A stretch of 64,000 bases of DNA from Gammaproteobacteria bacterium. GTDB taxonomy: Bacteria > Pseudomonadota > Gammaproteobacteria > Ga0077536. Shown piece after piece: positions 9,448 through 18,863 of the stretch (the first letter of the stretch is position 1; each line of letters begins with the position of its first letter). Under the pieces are notes generated by a model that did not search any database, was not told the DNA's origin, and saw only the letters and a list, made by a program, of their open reading frames with translations. The position numbers were made by a program, and so were the translations under genes. The DNA lies in contig SHZM01000010.1 in assembly GCA_009692265.1 (NCBI GenBank), positions 1-64,000 on the forward strand. The letters are read 5' to 3'.

Positions 9448-10044
9448 TCAAGATTTTGTGGTCCACGATTTTTTTGCACCAACGGCCGCAGAAAACGACC
9501 CAGCCACGACGAGTTTCCCGTTGGTGATTGTCACCGGAAGTGTGGGCAAGGCGCGTCGCGCCGGCCCGCCGGTAACGGCGCCGCGCGCGGCCGGATCAAA
9601 GGCCGAGCCATGACAGGGACACAGCAACTGGCGCGACTCTGAATTCCACTCACTCACCGCACAGGCGGCGTGGGTGCAGATCCCAGAGTAGGCGAGGACT
9701 CCTGACTTTGTGTCGGTCGTGGGCGCGATGCGTACGACGAGGATCTGATTCAGGCGCGACGACTCGCGTAACACTTTGGCAATCGGATCGTAGGGGACCG
9801 CGGTCAGCGGTGCGCCGTTGAATAATACCTCGTCGGCGACGATCGGACGGCTCGTGGCTTCCCACGACGGGAACCACAGTTCATCGCCGAGCTGGGGTGC
9901 GAGTTTGGTAGGATCGGTCGGCGCGCCAGCGCCCATCCGCGGGAGCAGTCCGCTGGCCACGAGCCCAAGGGATTTTAAGAGCGCGCGACGTTGCGGCGAA
10001 CAACCAGGGTTGGCGACAGTGGAATCGGGGTCGCACGCCATCAA
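9448..10044 (-). CDS. Rieske [2Fe-2S] domain protein, probably exported
   Basis: CTHAACAV ... CPCHGSAFD Rieske boxes; QRRALLKSLGLVASGLLPRMGAGA export signal. Confidence 0.85.
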   Translation of the reverse strand: MMACDPDSTVANPGCSPQRRALLKSLGLVASGLLPRMGAGAPTDPTKLAPQLGDELWFPSWEATSRPIVADEVLFNGAPLTAVPYDPIAKVLRESSRLNQILVVRIAPTTDTKSGVLAYSGICTHAACAVSEWNSESRQLLCPCHGSAFDPAARGAVTGGPARRALPTLPVTITNGKLVVAGSFSAAVGAKKSWTTKS

Positions 10045-10046
10045 AA

Positions 10047-10904
10047 TTAACCCGCTGCCTGCAACGCCGCAATCCGTTCTTCGAGCGGCGGATGCGTCAT
10101 CAGTAGGCGACCCAACGCGCCCATTTTTCCACTGGATATTCCGAACGCAGCCATGCCGCCGGGCAGCGGTGCGGGGTGGGACGCTGCTTGCAGCCGCTGT
10201 AACGCCGCGATCATTTTGTGACGGCCCGCGAGATCGGCACCGCCGCTGTCGGCACGGAATTCGCGACGGCGACTAAACCAGAACACGATCAACGACGCCA
10301 GAAAGCCGAGCAGGCTCTGCGCAATGGTGTACCCGAGGTAGTAGCCTATGCCGCGTCCTCCACGATTTCCGCGGTCGAGTACGCTGGCCAAAATACTCGC
10401 GAAGACCATCACGAAGGTATTCAACACGCCTTGGATCAGGGTCAAGGTGATCATGTCGCCGTTCGCGACATGCGACATTTCATGGCCGAGCACCGCTTCG
10501 ACCTCGTCCTGGCTCATCTGTTCGAGTAGTCCCGTGCTGACCGCTACCAAGGCATGGTTTTTGTCGGAACCGGTCGCGAACGCATTTGGTGTCGCGCTAT
10601 TAAAAACCGCTACGTCGGGCATCCCGAGGCCCAAGCGTTCGGCTTGGCGCTTAACCGTGGCAACCAGCCACTGTTCCCCCGGCGACTGGGGATCAGTGAT
10701 GATGCTTGCACCCATACCCCGCACTGCCATCGTCTTGGACAGCAGCAGCGAAACAAACGATCCCCCCATGCCCATTACCGCGGCCATCACCAGCAACGGC
10801 ATCATGCTGCTACCCGGTTGATTCAAACCCACCACATTCAACACCACCGACAGCACCGCGACGACCGCAAAATTAGTCGCGAGAAATAAGCCGATTCGAA
10901 ACAT
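10047..10904 (-). CDS. htpX: membrane zinc metalloprotease HtpX
   Basis: HEMSH zinc motif (VLGHEMSHVANGDM), N-terminal transmembrane segments, full-length similarity from memory. Confidence 0.95.
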   Translation of the reverse strand: MFRIGLFLATNFAVVAVLSVVLNVVGLNQPGSSMMPLLVMAAVMGMGGSFVSLLLSKTMAVRGMGASIITDPQSPGEQWLVATVKRQAERLGLGMPDVAVFNSATPNAFATGSDKNHALVAVSTGLLEQMSQDEVEAVLGHEMSHVANGDMITLTLIQGVLNTFVMVFASILASVLDRGNRGGRGIGYYLGYTIAQSLLGFLASLIVFWFSRRREFRADSGGADLAGRHKMIAALQRLQAASHPAPLPGGMAAFGISSGKMGALGRLLMTHPPLEERIAALQAAG

Positions 10905-11009
10905 TCCAACCTCCGGATGTCTGTAGCTGCGAATACGCTAATATGAGGTGCATCATTTGAATTACAAGCCAAATCTGACCCGCCTTAGCCCAACCGACGT
11001 ATACCACGG

Positions 11010-11876
11010 ATGAAAATGAAATATTTATTACTGCTCTATTTCCTGTTCGCGATTTCGCCTGTTTACGCCGCATCCGCCACCGTTGAAGTGGTGCAGTCGC
11101 CGGCGTGGATGACCTTGGCGGGGAAACGGGTCGCGCTAACTCCTGGCGCGAGCCTCGGAGAAAGCGCGAACCGTTACATCGGTCCGCGCGCGGGTGTCGT
11201 CCTGCGCCTCGCCGAAGGCAGTACCGTGAAATTAGGGGAGGAGACCGCTTTTACGTGGCGGCAAGACGCTACCTCCCGCGAAGAGTCACTGTTGTGGGCG
11301 ACCCTCGAAGTTCTGAAAGGTGCGTTTCGCTTTACCACTACGGCGCTCGGTAAAGGGCAGCAGCGCGACATCCGCGCGAGGGTTGGCACCGCAACGATTG
11401 GGATCCGCGGGACTGATGTGTGGGGCAAAGCGGCCCCAGACCGCGATTTCGTAGTCCTGATCGAAGGCGAAATTGAAATTACCCGCGGCGCGGAGTCGGT
11501 CTCGATGTCGCGACCCCAAACCTTGTTTAATGCGCCGAAGGATCAGCTGACGGATCCGATCGCGCCGGTCGAGGCCAGCGCGTTGGCGGGGTGGGCCGCG
11601 GAAACCGAACCGCAGGCGGGGGGCGGGATCGCGACGGCCGACGGGGGCTGGCGAGTAAGCGCGGCGCACTTTCTGCACGAACCACACGCCAACGCACTCG
11701 TGACGGTGCTCAATTCGGCCGGCTATCCGGCGGTGGTAATCCCACAAAAAGCCGACGCAAACATCCACCATGTCGTCGCGCTCGATCACTACGCGAGCGA
11801 AGCCGATGCACTAGCCACTTCGACGGCGCTGCAAGCGCTGTTTCCAACCTTGAAACCCACCGTGACGAAGCCTTGA
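11010..11876 (+). CDS. FecR-domain protein with C-terminal SPOR-like domain
   Basis: Signal peptide; FecR core (VGTATIGIRGTDVWGKAAPDRDFVVLIEGEIEI); C-terminal WRVSAAHFLHEPHANALVTVLNSAGYPAVV resembles SPOR. Confidence 0.75.
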   Translation: MKMKYLLLLYFLFAISPVYAASATVEVVQSPAWMTLAGKRVALTPGASLGESANRYIGPRAGVVLRLAEGSTVKLGEETAFTWRQDATSREESLLWATLEVLKGAFRFTTTALGKGQQRDIRARVGTATIGIRGTDVWGKAAPDRDFVVLIEGEIEITRGAESVSMSRPQTLFNAPKDQLTDPIAPVEASALAGWAAETEPQAGGGIATADGGWRVSAAHFLHEPHANALVTVLNSAGYPAVVIPQKADANIHHVVALDHYASEADALATSTALQALFPTLKPTVTKP

Positions 11877-12035
11877 CCGAACCCCGATGCCGGGCACGAA
11901 AGAATCCGCAGCATCACCCGGTCTTCTTGGACGGCGATGACGATTGAACTTCCGTCAATTGAAACGCATGAAAAATGCAGCCGAGTCGGGCAGAAACCCG
12001 TATTCGCGCCGCCCTGACCACGCGCGTGACTGGTC

Positions 12036-12548
12036 ATGTGGAATAGGGAGACTCAGTTCACTGCGCTGGTCAAGGCGCTTTCCAACGATCTTTATCGTTA
12101 TGCATTCTGGTTGTGTCGCCATCGCGAACAAGCGGAGGATTTGGTGCAGGAAACGTTTGCGCGAGCTTGGCGGGCCATGGACAATCTGCGCGATGATCGT
12201 GCCGCGCGCGCATGGTTGTTGGTTACCCTGCGACGCGAACACGCCCGTTTGTACGAGCGAATTCGGCCAGCGCAAACAGACATCGATCCCGATTCCGTGC
12301 CGGGTCTGTACCGGGATTTGGACAGCAGCACCGAGGCGTGGGCGCTACGGCGACAACTCGCTCTGCTGCCGATTGAGTACAGCGAACCTTTAGTGCTGCA
12401 GGTGATCGGCGGCTACAGCGGTGAGGAGATCGCGAGCATGCTGGATCTTACCCCGGCCGCGGTGACCACCCGCCTCTTTCGCGCGCGCCAACAGTTGCGA
12501 CGCGCGCTACGTGCCGACCCTGAGGATCTCGAGGTCGCCGCACGATGA
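12036..12548 (+). CDS. ECF-type RNA polymerase sigma factor
   Basis: Region 2 (LYRYAFWLCRHREQAEDLVQETFARAWRAMDNL) and region 4 (YSGEEIASMLDLTPAAVTTRLFRARQQLR). Confidence 0.9.
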   Translation: MWNRETQFTALVKALSNDLYRYAFWLCRHREQAEDLVQETFARAWRAMDNLRDDRAARAWLLVTLRREHARLYERIRPAQTDIDPDSVPGLYRDLDSSTEAWALRRQLALLPIEYSEPLVLQVIGGYSGEEIASMLDLTPAAVTTRLFRARQQLRRALRADPEDLEVAAR

Positions 12549-13270
12549 ATTGTCTGGAATTCCGCAAGAAGCTGCTGGCAGACCCGCGCGCACCGACCTC
12601 GGACCTGCGGGCGCATCGTGACCTATGCCCAGAGTGTACGGTGTTCGCCGGCCGCATCGAGCGCATGGAGCAGGCACTCACCGAGGCGGTGCTGATAGAA
12701 CCACCGGAAGGTCTTGCCGCGCGTATTCTCCTACGTCGCTCGTTGGTCGACGGACCATCGGTGCGCGCGCCACCACGCCGACACTTCCTCGCGCTCGCCG
12801 CCAGTGTCGCGACGGCGAGCATCGGACTCGGCGCATTTTTAATGTGGCGACGTGGCGAGGAAGTGGACAGTGCCGTCGCCCGCGAACTCGTCGCCCACCT
12901 GCTTGGTGCCCATCCACCGGGGCTTGGTGCGCAAGTGCGGCGAGTACCTGAAGCAGACGTGGTGGGATTGTTGGCGCGCGCAGGTTTCGGCACTCGCGGA
13001 TCGCTCGGTGAGGTCGCGAACGGCTGGCCCTGCGAATTTCGTCAGCAGCCGATTGCGCATTTCCTGATGGCCGCGAACCCAGTCACCGCGTTGGTATTAC
13101 CGTTCGACTTTGTGCGGCGAGCCCAGCTTTTTTTCGGCGCCGGGATCAGCGGGATCCTCGCGCCGTGCGCGCACGGCACCTTGGCACTTCTAACCGCGTT
13201 CACCGGTGGTCGGGAGGTCGATTTGGAACCGCTGGTTGAACGTTTTCAAAGTGCGATCATTTCGGCGTGA
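12545..13270 (+). CDS. DUF3379-like anti-sigma / zinc-finger membrane protein
   Basis: MNCLEFRKKLLADPRAPTSDLRAHRDLCPEC (His-Cys rich N-terminus), one TM segment; overlaps sigma factor stop by 4 nt. Confidence 0.75.
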   Translation: MNCLEFRKKLLADPRAPTSDLRAHRDLCPECTVFAGRIERMEQALTEAVLIEPPEGLAARILLRRSLVDGPSVRAPPRRHFLALAASVATASIGLGAFLMWRRGEEVDSAVARELVAHLLGAHPPGLGAQVRRVPEADVVGLLARAGFGTRGSLGEVANGWPCEFRQQPIAHFLMAANPVTALVLPFDFVRRAQLFFGAGISGILAPCAHGTLALLTAFTGGREVDLEPLVERFQSAIISA

Positions 13271-13358
13271 AATCCCCCGCCGCTGCGCGTCGACCCTCTT
13301 TTGCAAAGGGGGTGGGTCTTTACTTCCCCCTTTGGAAAAGGGGGAATGAGGGGGATTT
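13270..13358. repeat. ~89-bp inverted-repeat element (REP/MITE-like) between convergent genes
   Basis: Outer arms AAATCCCCC (13270-13278) / GGGGGATTT (13350-13358), inner CCCTCTTTTGCAAAGGGGG and TTCCCCCTTTGGAAAAGGGGGAA palindromic segments. Confidence 0.6.
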
Positions 13359-13367
13359 TCTTAACGA

Positions 13368-14777
13368 CTACGCTACGCGCGACCGCGCGATCAACCGCAC
13401 ACCATCGCTCGGACCCACCGAGATCCCGCGGCGGACCGGTTTTGACACCGCGCCGGGTGGACGGTGCATGCGCAGTTCGGTGAACAAGGTCGCGAGCACG
13501 ACTTTCATTTCGTAGAGCGCGAACGCCTGTCCGAGACAGGCCCGGTTGCCGCCGCCGAACGGATTCCATTCGTGCGCGGCGAATTTACGTTCGAGGAAAC
13601 GCTCGGGACGAAAGGTTTTCGGCTCCGGGTAGAGATCGTCACGTTGATGGAGCAGATGGATCGCGGGGCACAGCACCACACCTTTCGGATAAGTAATCCC
13701 GCCGACTGAAAATTGCGCCTTTAACACCCGCACGACGAACGGCAGGATGTTGCGCACGCGCAGACTCTCCCGGATCACGGCATCGAGATAGGTGAGTTCC
13801 GGCAAATGCTCAGGGCGGGGCATTTCCGCGCCACACACCTTGGCAAGCTCGGCATCGATAGGTGCAATCACGTCGGCGCGTGGCAGGATCAGTTCGAGCG
13901 CCCAGGCGAGCGATAATGCGGTTGTATCGTGGCCGGCGGCGACGATTGTGACGATCGCGTCGCGCAGTTCCACATCGCTGAGTGGATCGCCATTGTCGTG
14001 AGTAGCCGCCAACAAATCGCTGAGGAGGCTCGGCGTGCGTTGCTCCGGTGGCAGCGCACGTTGCTCCGCGATCACACGGTACAGCACCGCGTCAAAGCGA
14101 CGTCGCAGGCGATAGAACGGCAGCAGCCGTGAGTCTTTAAAACGGTCGGGCGGAAACACATTCCAGAGCACCAACACCAGCGGGTGTCGGACCTCGCGCA
14201 GCAAACTGCCCATACTGCTCTGGAGCGCGTCGAACGTCGGTCCGCTCGCAATTCCCAGCGCCGCCCGCAGAATCACCCGCAAGGTAATGGCCTGCATCGC
14301 TGAATCCGCGCGTACCACCCCGCCCCTGGCCCATTCGCGCGCGATGACTAGGGTCTCGCTTTGCATCGCGTCAAAAAACGTCCGCATCCGTTCGCCCTTC
14401 AACGGCGGCAGCAGCACGCGTCGCTGGCGTAAATGGGGCGCATCGTCCAATACCAGGACCGAAGTTTCCCCGACCAGGGTCGACAGCAGCACGTTCCCTT
14501 CGCCGGCGTGCAGGATCGCGGGGTCACCCCGAAATACTTCCCGAATATCCTCTGGCCGGGTCAACATCACCAGCTCCCCAAACCCCGCGAGTCGAAACGT
14601 GAACGTCTCGCCAAAGCAGGCGCAGTCTTCGAGATACTCAAGCGGCCAGAAGGAATAGCGCAGCAGCTGCCAGACCGGATGAGTGGCGGGACCGGGCGGT
14701 AATGGCGGTGTGGCGGAGTTAACCGTGATCGACGGTGGCATGGGTGTAACGTGAACCGAAGCACGGTGATCGGTCAA
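13368..14777 (-). CDS. cytochrome P450
   Basis: Heme motif FGGGNRACLG; I-helix AAGHDTTA; ExxR (ESLR). Confidence 0.95.
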   Translation of the reverse strand: MTDHRASVHVTPMPPSITVNSATPPLPPGPATHPVWQLLRYSFWPLEYLEDCACFGETFTFRLAGFGELVMLTRPEDIREVFRGDPAILHAGEGNVLLSTLVGETSVLVLDDAPHLRQRRVLLPPLKGERMRTFFDAMQSETLVIAREWARGGVVRADSAMQAITLRVILRAALGIASGPTFDALQSSMGSLLREVRHPLVLVLWNVFPPDRFKDSRLLPFYRLRRRFDAVLYRVIAEQRALPPEQRTPSLLSDLLAATHDNGDPLSDVELRDAIVTIVAAGHDTTALSLAWALELILPRADVIAPIDAELAKVCGAEMPRPEHLPELTYLDAVIRESLRVRNILPFVVRVLKAQFSVGGITYPKGVVLCPAIHLLHQRDDLYPEPKTFRPERFLERKFAAHEWNPFGGGNRACLGQAFALYEMKVVLATLFTELRMHRPPGAVSKPVRRGISVGPSDGVRLIARSRVA

Positions 14778-14810
14778 GCGGGCCTTCGAAAATTGACCTT
14801 CGCTAATGAG

Positions 14811-14832
14811 CGCAGCCCCGTACGGGGCTGCG
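14811..14832. repeat. perfect 22-bp palindrome, possible terminator/attenuator hairpin
   Basis: CGCAGCCCCGTACGGGGCTGCG between the PEP-CTERM gene and the P450 gene; no clear T-tract. Confidence 0.45.
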
Positions 14833-14899
14833 TGGATGGGAGGAACTTGGCGAGCTAACCCTGGCTAGGTAGCCGTAGCGCTCGATACGGACAGGTCGA

Positions 14900-15522
14900 T
14901 TAAGACCGCGCGCGGCGGCCTAGCGTGCGCATGCCGAGTAAACCAAGTCCGAGCAACGCGAGACTGCTTGGTTCTGGTACGCTCGGTGTGCCGTCGGTGC
15001 TGGTTCTAGTGCTAACCCCCTCTATGTCCTCTTGGCGGTCGCATCGACCATCTGTCGTGTCGCAGCCCTTCACGTTATCAGGATCAGGATCAGGCGTAAG
15101 CGTGGCACCTTGATTTACCTTATTGGGAACCTCGTCTTGAAACAGGTACTCAAAAACAGCGGGTTCGGTAGTAAGGCCCGGGGGATCTATCGACGCATCC
15201 CCGCCGCCCACCGATAAATCGAATTTGGATAACACGTTAACAATATCAAAATCGACCTGCGCCGAGAATAAATTCACATCGCTCAGACCTAACGCAACCC
15301 CGAAAAGTCAGTCCAACTAAAACTCGTCAACGCGTAAATTTGATCAGCTCCGTGGTCCGCAGGATCATCGAAATTGAACGAGAAGCTGCCAGACGACAAT
15401 CCCGCCGTAAAATTCACGGTCATAAGGGTTGGGATCGCAGATGCTGGCTGAAGACCCCCTAGGATAAGAAGCGCGAAGCCGGCCACAAAGGCGGCTGGTT
15501 TACGTACTGAGTGGGTCTTCAT
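14900..15522 (-). pseudogene. PEP-CTERM sorting-signal protein, interrupted by a frameshift near 15298
   Basis: N-terminal signal peptide ORF 15289-15522; other frame carries VPEPSSLALLGLGLLGMRTLGRRARS at the C-terminus; reading joins as ...SFSWTDFSG/VALGLSDVNLFSAQVDFDI... Confidence 0.8.
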
Positions 15523-15995
15523 GTTTTTTCTCCATCGTAATCGAGCGTTATCGGGTCATTATTAGGCGTTTGAACGGCGCAATACCTCGGGGCCTACGCG
15601 CAGTTGTTAGCCAAAGAGTGAGCAATTAATGGGCCAAGTGTTGTTACACCCCACGAAGCGTATAAAAACAATGACCTGCTAGATCCTAAGCACTCCATCG
15701 GGTGCCTACCCTGTAAAAATCTTAAAAAAAACAGGCGGCTCAAGCCCGTTGGTTTGTAAAGTTCGTTGACACTCGTCGAGGATCCCGGTGTCCTGACGTT
15801 GCTTCGGAGTGATGTGAACAGTGATTGTCGAACGCGTTCGCGCGAGTGTGCCGATCCCGAAAAAACTCCAAGCGGCACGCGCTGGCATTTAGATTGACGT
15901 TGGATTGAAACTGCTCTAAACGAACTGTTACTGTTGGCGACAGGCGCAGACCGAGCGCTACTCCAGAAATAGCAGTGACCGCCGTGGAGGCTGAG

Positions 15996-17060
15996 ATGTT
16001 CGTCAAGAATTGTTGGTATTGCGCGGGCTGGGACTACGAATTGAGCCAGGGTAGGTGCGCCCTGCTCGCGCGCCGCCTCGCGGGCGAAGCAGTGGTGTTG
16101 TATCGCAAACTCGACGGCACGGTGGTCGCGTTTGAAGATCGCTGCTGTCACCGTCAGGCACCGCTGAGCAGGGGGACGAAGGAGGGCGATTCGCTGCGCT
16201 GCGGCTATCACGGCATGAAGTACGGACCCGATGGGGTGTGCACCGAAATCCCCGGCCAGACCATCATTCCGCCCAAGGCCCGCGTGCGCACCTACCCGGT
16301 GGTCGAGCAGGACAATTGGATTTGGGTGTGGCTGGGTGATCCGGCACTTGCCGATCCCAAGCACATTTGCTCGGCGGTCGGGCCTGGTGCGCAAGGCTGG
16401 AACATAAAAACGTCCAAAGTATCGATCAACACCAACTATCGGCGGGAAATTGAGAACCTCATGGACCTCAGCCACGTCGCCTGGATTCATCGTGACACCT
16501 TGGGCGGCTCGATGGCATGGGTCGAGGCCAAGCTCAACCACACCCCCATTGAACGTGGGATCAATACCGAGTTCTGGATGCCCGAAGCAGCAGCACCCGG
16601 CTTCGCTAAGCATCTGTTTCCGCCGGAGGCAGTGTTCGATGCCCACGCCAATATCAATTTCACCCTGCCGTGCAATTTTATAATGCGCTATCAAGTCTGG
16701 TCGCCGGGCACGATGAAGGTCGGTAAGGAAAACGGCCTATTATTGCTGGACAGCTGGAGTTCCCAGGCCGTGACCCCGCGCGATGAGCACTGGTGCGATT
16801 ACTACTATTCGTGGGGCCTGAGCGAGGCGACGGATTCGCCGGGCATGGTGGATCTTTTAGTGGAAGCGGCAAACGCCGCGTTCCTGGAAGACAAGGCCAT
16901 GCTCGAAGCGCAATACGAACGGCTGCGCGAATGTCCCGACGGCAACAAAATCGATATTAAGGCCGATACCGGTCCCAACAAGATGCTGTTCCTGGTGGAT
17001 AAATTGTTGGCCGAGGAAGCCGCGGTCACAGCGCCGAGGCAACAGAGTGCTCGCGGTTAA
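15996..17060 (+). CDS. Rieske non-heme iron oxygenase, vanillate O-demethylase-like oxygenase subunit
   Basis: CCHRQAPLS...CGYHGMKYG Rieske motif; ENLMDLSHVAWIHRDTLGG iron-site region. Confidence 0.9.
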   Translation: MFVKNCWYCAGWDYELSQGRCALLARRLAGEAVVLYRKLDGTVVAFEDRCCHRQAPLSRGTKEGDSLRCGYHGMKYGPDGVCTEIPGQTIIPPKARVRTYPVVEQDNWIWVWLGDPALADPKHICSAVGPGAQGWNIKTSKVSINTNYRREIENLMDLSHVAWIHRDTLGGSMAWVEAKLNHTPIERGINTEFWMPEAAAPGFAKHLFPPEAVFDAHANINFTLPCNFIMRYQVWSPGTMKVGKENGLLLLDSWSSQAVTPRDEHWCDYYYSWGLSEATDSPGMVDLLVEAANAAFLEDKAMLEAQYERLRECPDGNKIDIKADTGPNKMLFLVDKLLAEEAAVTAPRQQSARG

Positions 17061-17086
17061 TTGCGATCCCCAACCGAGATAGGCAC

Positions 17087-18586
17087 ATGGCATTACTAAA
17101 ACGCGAAGACTGGTATGACTTGGCGCGGACCACGAGTTGGACGCCGAGTTATGTTTCCGAAGAGGTGCTGTTCCCCGAAGAGATGAGCGGCTCGCGCGGG
17201 ATCCCGATGCAGGTGTGGGAGACCTACGACGAGCCCTACAAGACTTCGTATCCCGAATATGTGTCGATCCAACGCGAGAAAGATGCCGGAACCTATTCGG
17301 TCAAGGCGGCGCTTGAGCGAGCTGCATTCGTCGACAAGGCCGATCCCGGCTGGGTTAGCACGATGATCGCGCATTACGGCGCGATCCCCCTCGGTGAATA
17401 CCTGGCCAGCATCGGCGAAGCGCGCATGGCGCGATTCTCGAAAGCGCCGGGTAACCGCAACATGGCGGTGTTCGGGATGATGGACGAGAACCGGCATACC
17501 CAACTGCAATTGTTTTTTCCACACGCCAATATCAAGCGTGGACGGCAATGGGATTGGGCGCATAAAGCGCTGCGCACGAATGAGTGGGCCGCAGTGGCCG
17601 CGCGCTCCCTGTTCGACGACATCACCACCGCGCGGGACGCGATTTCGACCGCGATCATGCTGACATTCGCGTTCGAAACCGGCTTCACCAACATGCAATT
17701 TCTCGGCCTCGCCGCGGATGCGGCGGAAACCGGCGACCATACCTTCGCCTCCTTGATTTCAAGTATCCAAACGGACGAATCACGGCACTCACAGCAGGGC
17801 GGGCCGGCGTTGAAGATCCTGATCGAAAACGGCAAGCAAGCGGAAGCGCAGCAGTTGGTCGATGTCGCAATCTGGCGCTCGTGGAAACTGTTCTCGGTGT
17901 TGACGGGGCCGATCATGGATTACTACACGCCGGTCGCGGGCCGCAAGCTCTCGTTCAAGGAATTCATGCTCGAATGGATCGTGGGGCAGTTCGAACGCCA
18001 GCTATTGGATATGGGACTGGAAAAGCCGTGGTATTGGGACATCCTCATGCGCGATCTCGACTCGACCCATCACGGCATGCACTTGGGCGTGTGGTTCTGG
18101 CGGCGCACCGTGTGGTGGAATCCGGCAGCCGGGGTCACCCCCGAGGATCGCGAGTGGCTGGAAGCGAAGTATCCAGGCTGGAATAAAAACTGGGGCCGGT
18201 GTTGGGATGTGATCACCGACAATCTTCTCAACGGCCGGGAAGCGCTCACCCATCCAGAAACCCTGCCGTTGATCTGTCACATGTGCAATTTGCCGATCGC
18301 CTGCACCCCGGGCGATGGCTGGGATGGACAGGATTGGCCGTTGGAGCATGCAGGGCGGCTTTATCATTTTGGATCTGAAGTCGACCGCTGGTGTTTCGAG
18401 ATCAACCCGGATCAGTACAAAGGCCACCAAACCATCGTCGATCGTTTCCTCGCCGGTCTGATCCTCCCGCCGAATCTGAAAGGGGCGTTGAAGTACATGG
18501 GCTTGGCTCCCAGCGAGCAGGGGCAGGACGCGCATGGCTATGCCTGGATCGAAAAATTCCGCGCGGCGAAAGCGGCGGCGGCTTGA
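17087..18586 (+). CDS. tmoA-like: bacterial multicomponent (toluene/alkene/phenol-type) monooxygenase hydroxylase alpha subunit, TmoA-like
   Basis: Diiron DENRH and DESRH motifs; YHS-like C-terminus; followed by gamma, Rieske ferredoxin, effector and beta genes. Confidence 0.9.
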   Translation: MALLKREDWYDLARTTSWTPSYVSEEVLFPEEMSGSRGIPMQVWETYDEPYKTSYPEYVSIQREKDAGTYSVKAALERAAFVDKADPGWVSTMIAHYGAIPLGEYLASIGEARMARFSKAPGNRNMAVFGMMDENRHTQLQLFFPHANIKRGRQWDWAHKALRTNEWAAVAARSLFDDITTARDAISTAIMLTFAFETGFTNMQFLGLAADAAETGDHTFASLISSIQTDESRHSQQGGPALKILIENGKQAEAQQLVDVAIWRSWKLFSVLTGPIMDYYTPVAGRKLSFKEFMLEWIVGQFERQLLDMGLEKPWYWDILMRDLDSTHHGMHLGVWFWRRTVWWNPAAGVTPEDREWLEAKYPGWNKNWGRCWDVITDNLLNGREALTHPETLPLICHMCNLPIACTPGDGWDGQDWPLEHAGRLYHFGSEVDRWCFEINPDQYKGHQTIVDRFLAGLILPPNLKGALKYMGLAPSEQGQDAHGYAWIEKFRAAKAAAA

Positions 18587-18595
18587 GCGTGCACG

Positions 18596-18856
18596 ATGGC
18601 CGCGTTTCCACTTCACTGCAATTTCCAAGGCGATTTCGTCTTACAGCTGATTCTCGTGGATTCCGAGGACACGATGGACGAAGCTGCGCAAAAATGTGCG
18701 TATCACACGGTGGGCCGTCGGGTCGCGCCACGGCCGGACAAAATTTTGCGAGTTCGTAAACACGGCGGCGACAGTTTTTTTCCGCGCGAACTCAAAGTCG
18801 CCGACACCGGGCTGCGGCCGACTGAAACGATCGACGTGATCTTCGCTGACAGTTAA
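18596..18856 (+). CDS. tmoB-like: monooxygenase gamma subunit, TmoB-like
   Basis: MAAFPLHCNFQGDFVLQLILVDSEDTMDEAAQKCAYHTVGRRV; position after alpha subunit. Confidence 0.85.
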   Translation: MAAFPLHCNFQGDFVLQLILVDSEDTMDEAAQKCAYHTVGRRVAPRPDKILRVRKHGGDSFFPRELKVADTGLRPTETIDVIFADS

Positions 18857-18863
18857 CACGCGC

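Noticed and set aside
15594-16694. 366-aa minus-strand ORF
   Set aside because: Antisense to the clear Rieske oxygenase (15996-17060); composition is that of a shadow ORF with no recognisable family.
17096-18628. Long ORFs antisense to the TmoA-like gene (17096-17740, 18002-18628)
   Set aside because: Shadow ORFs of a GC-rich coding region; no family-like motifs.
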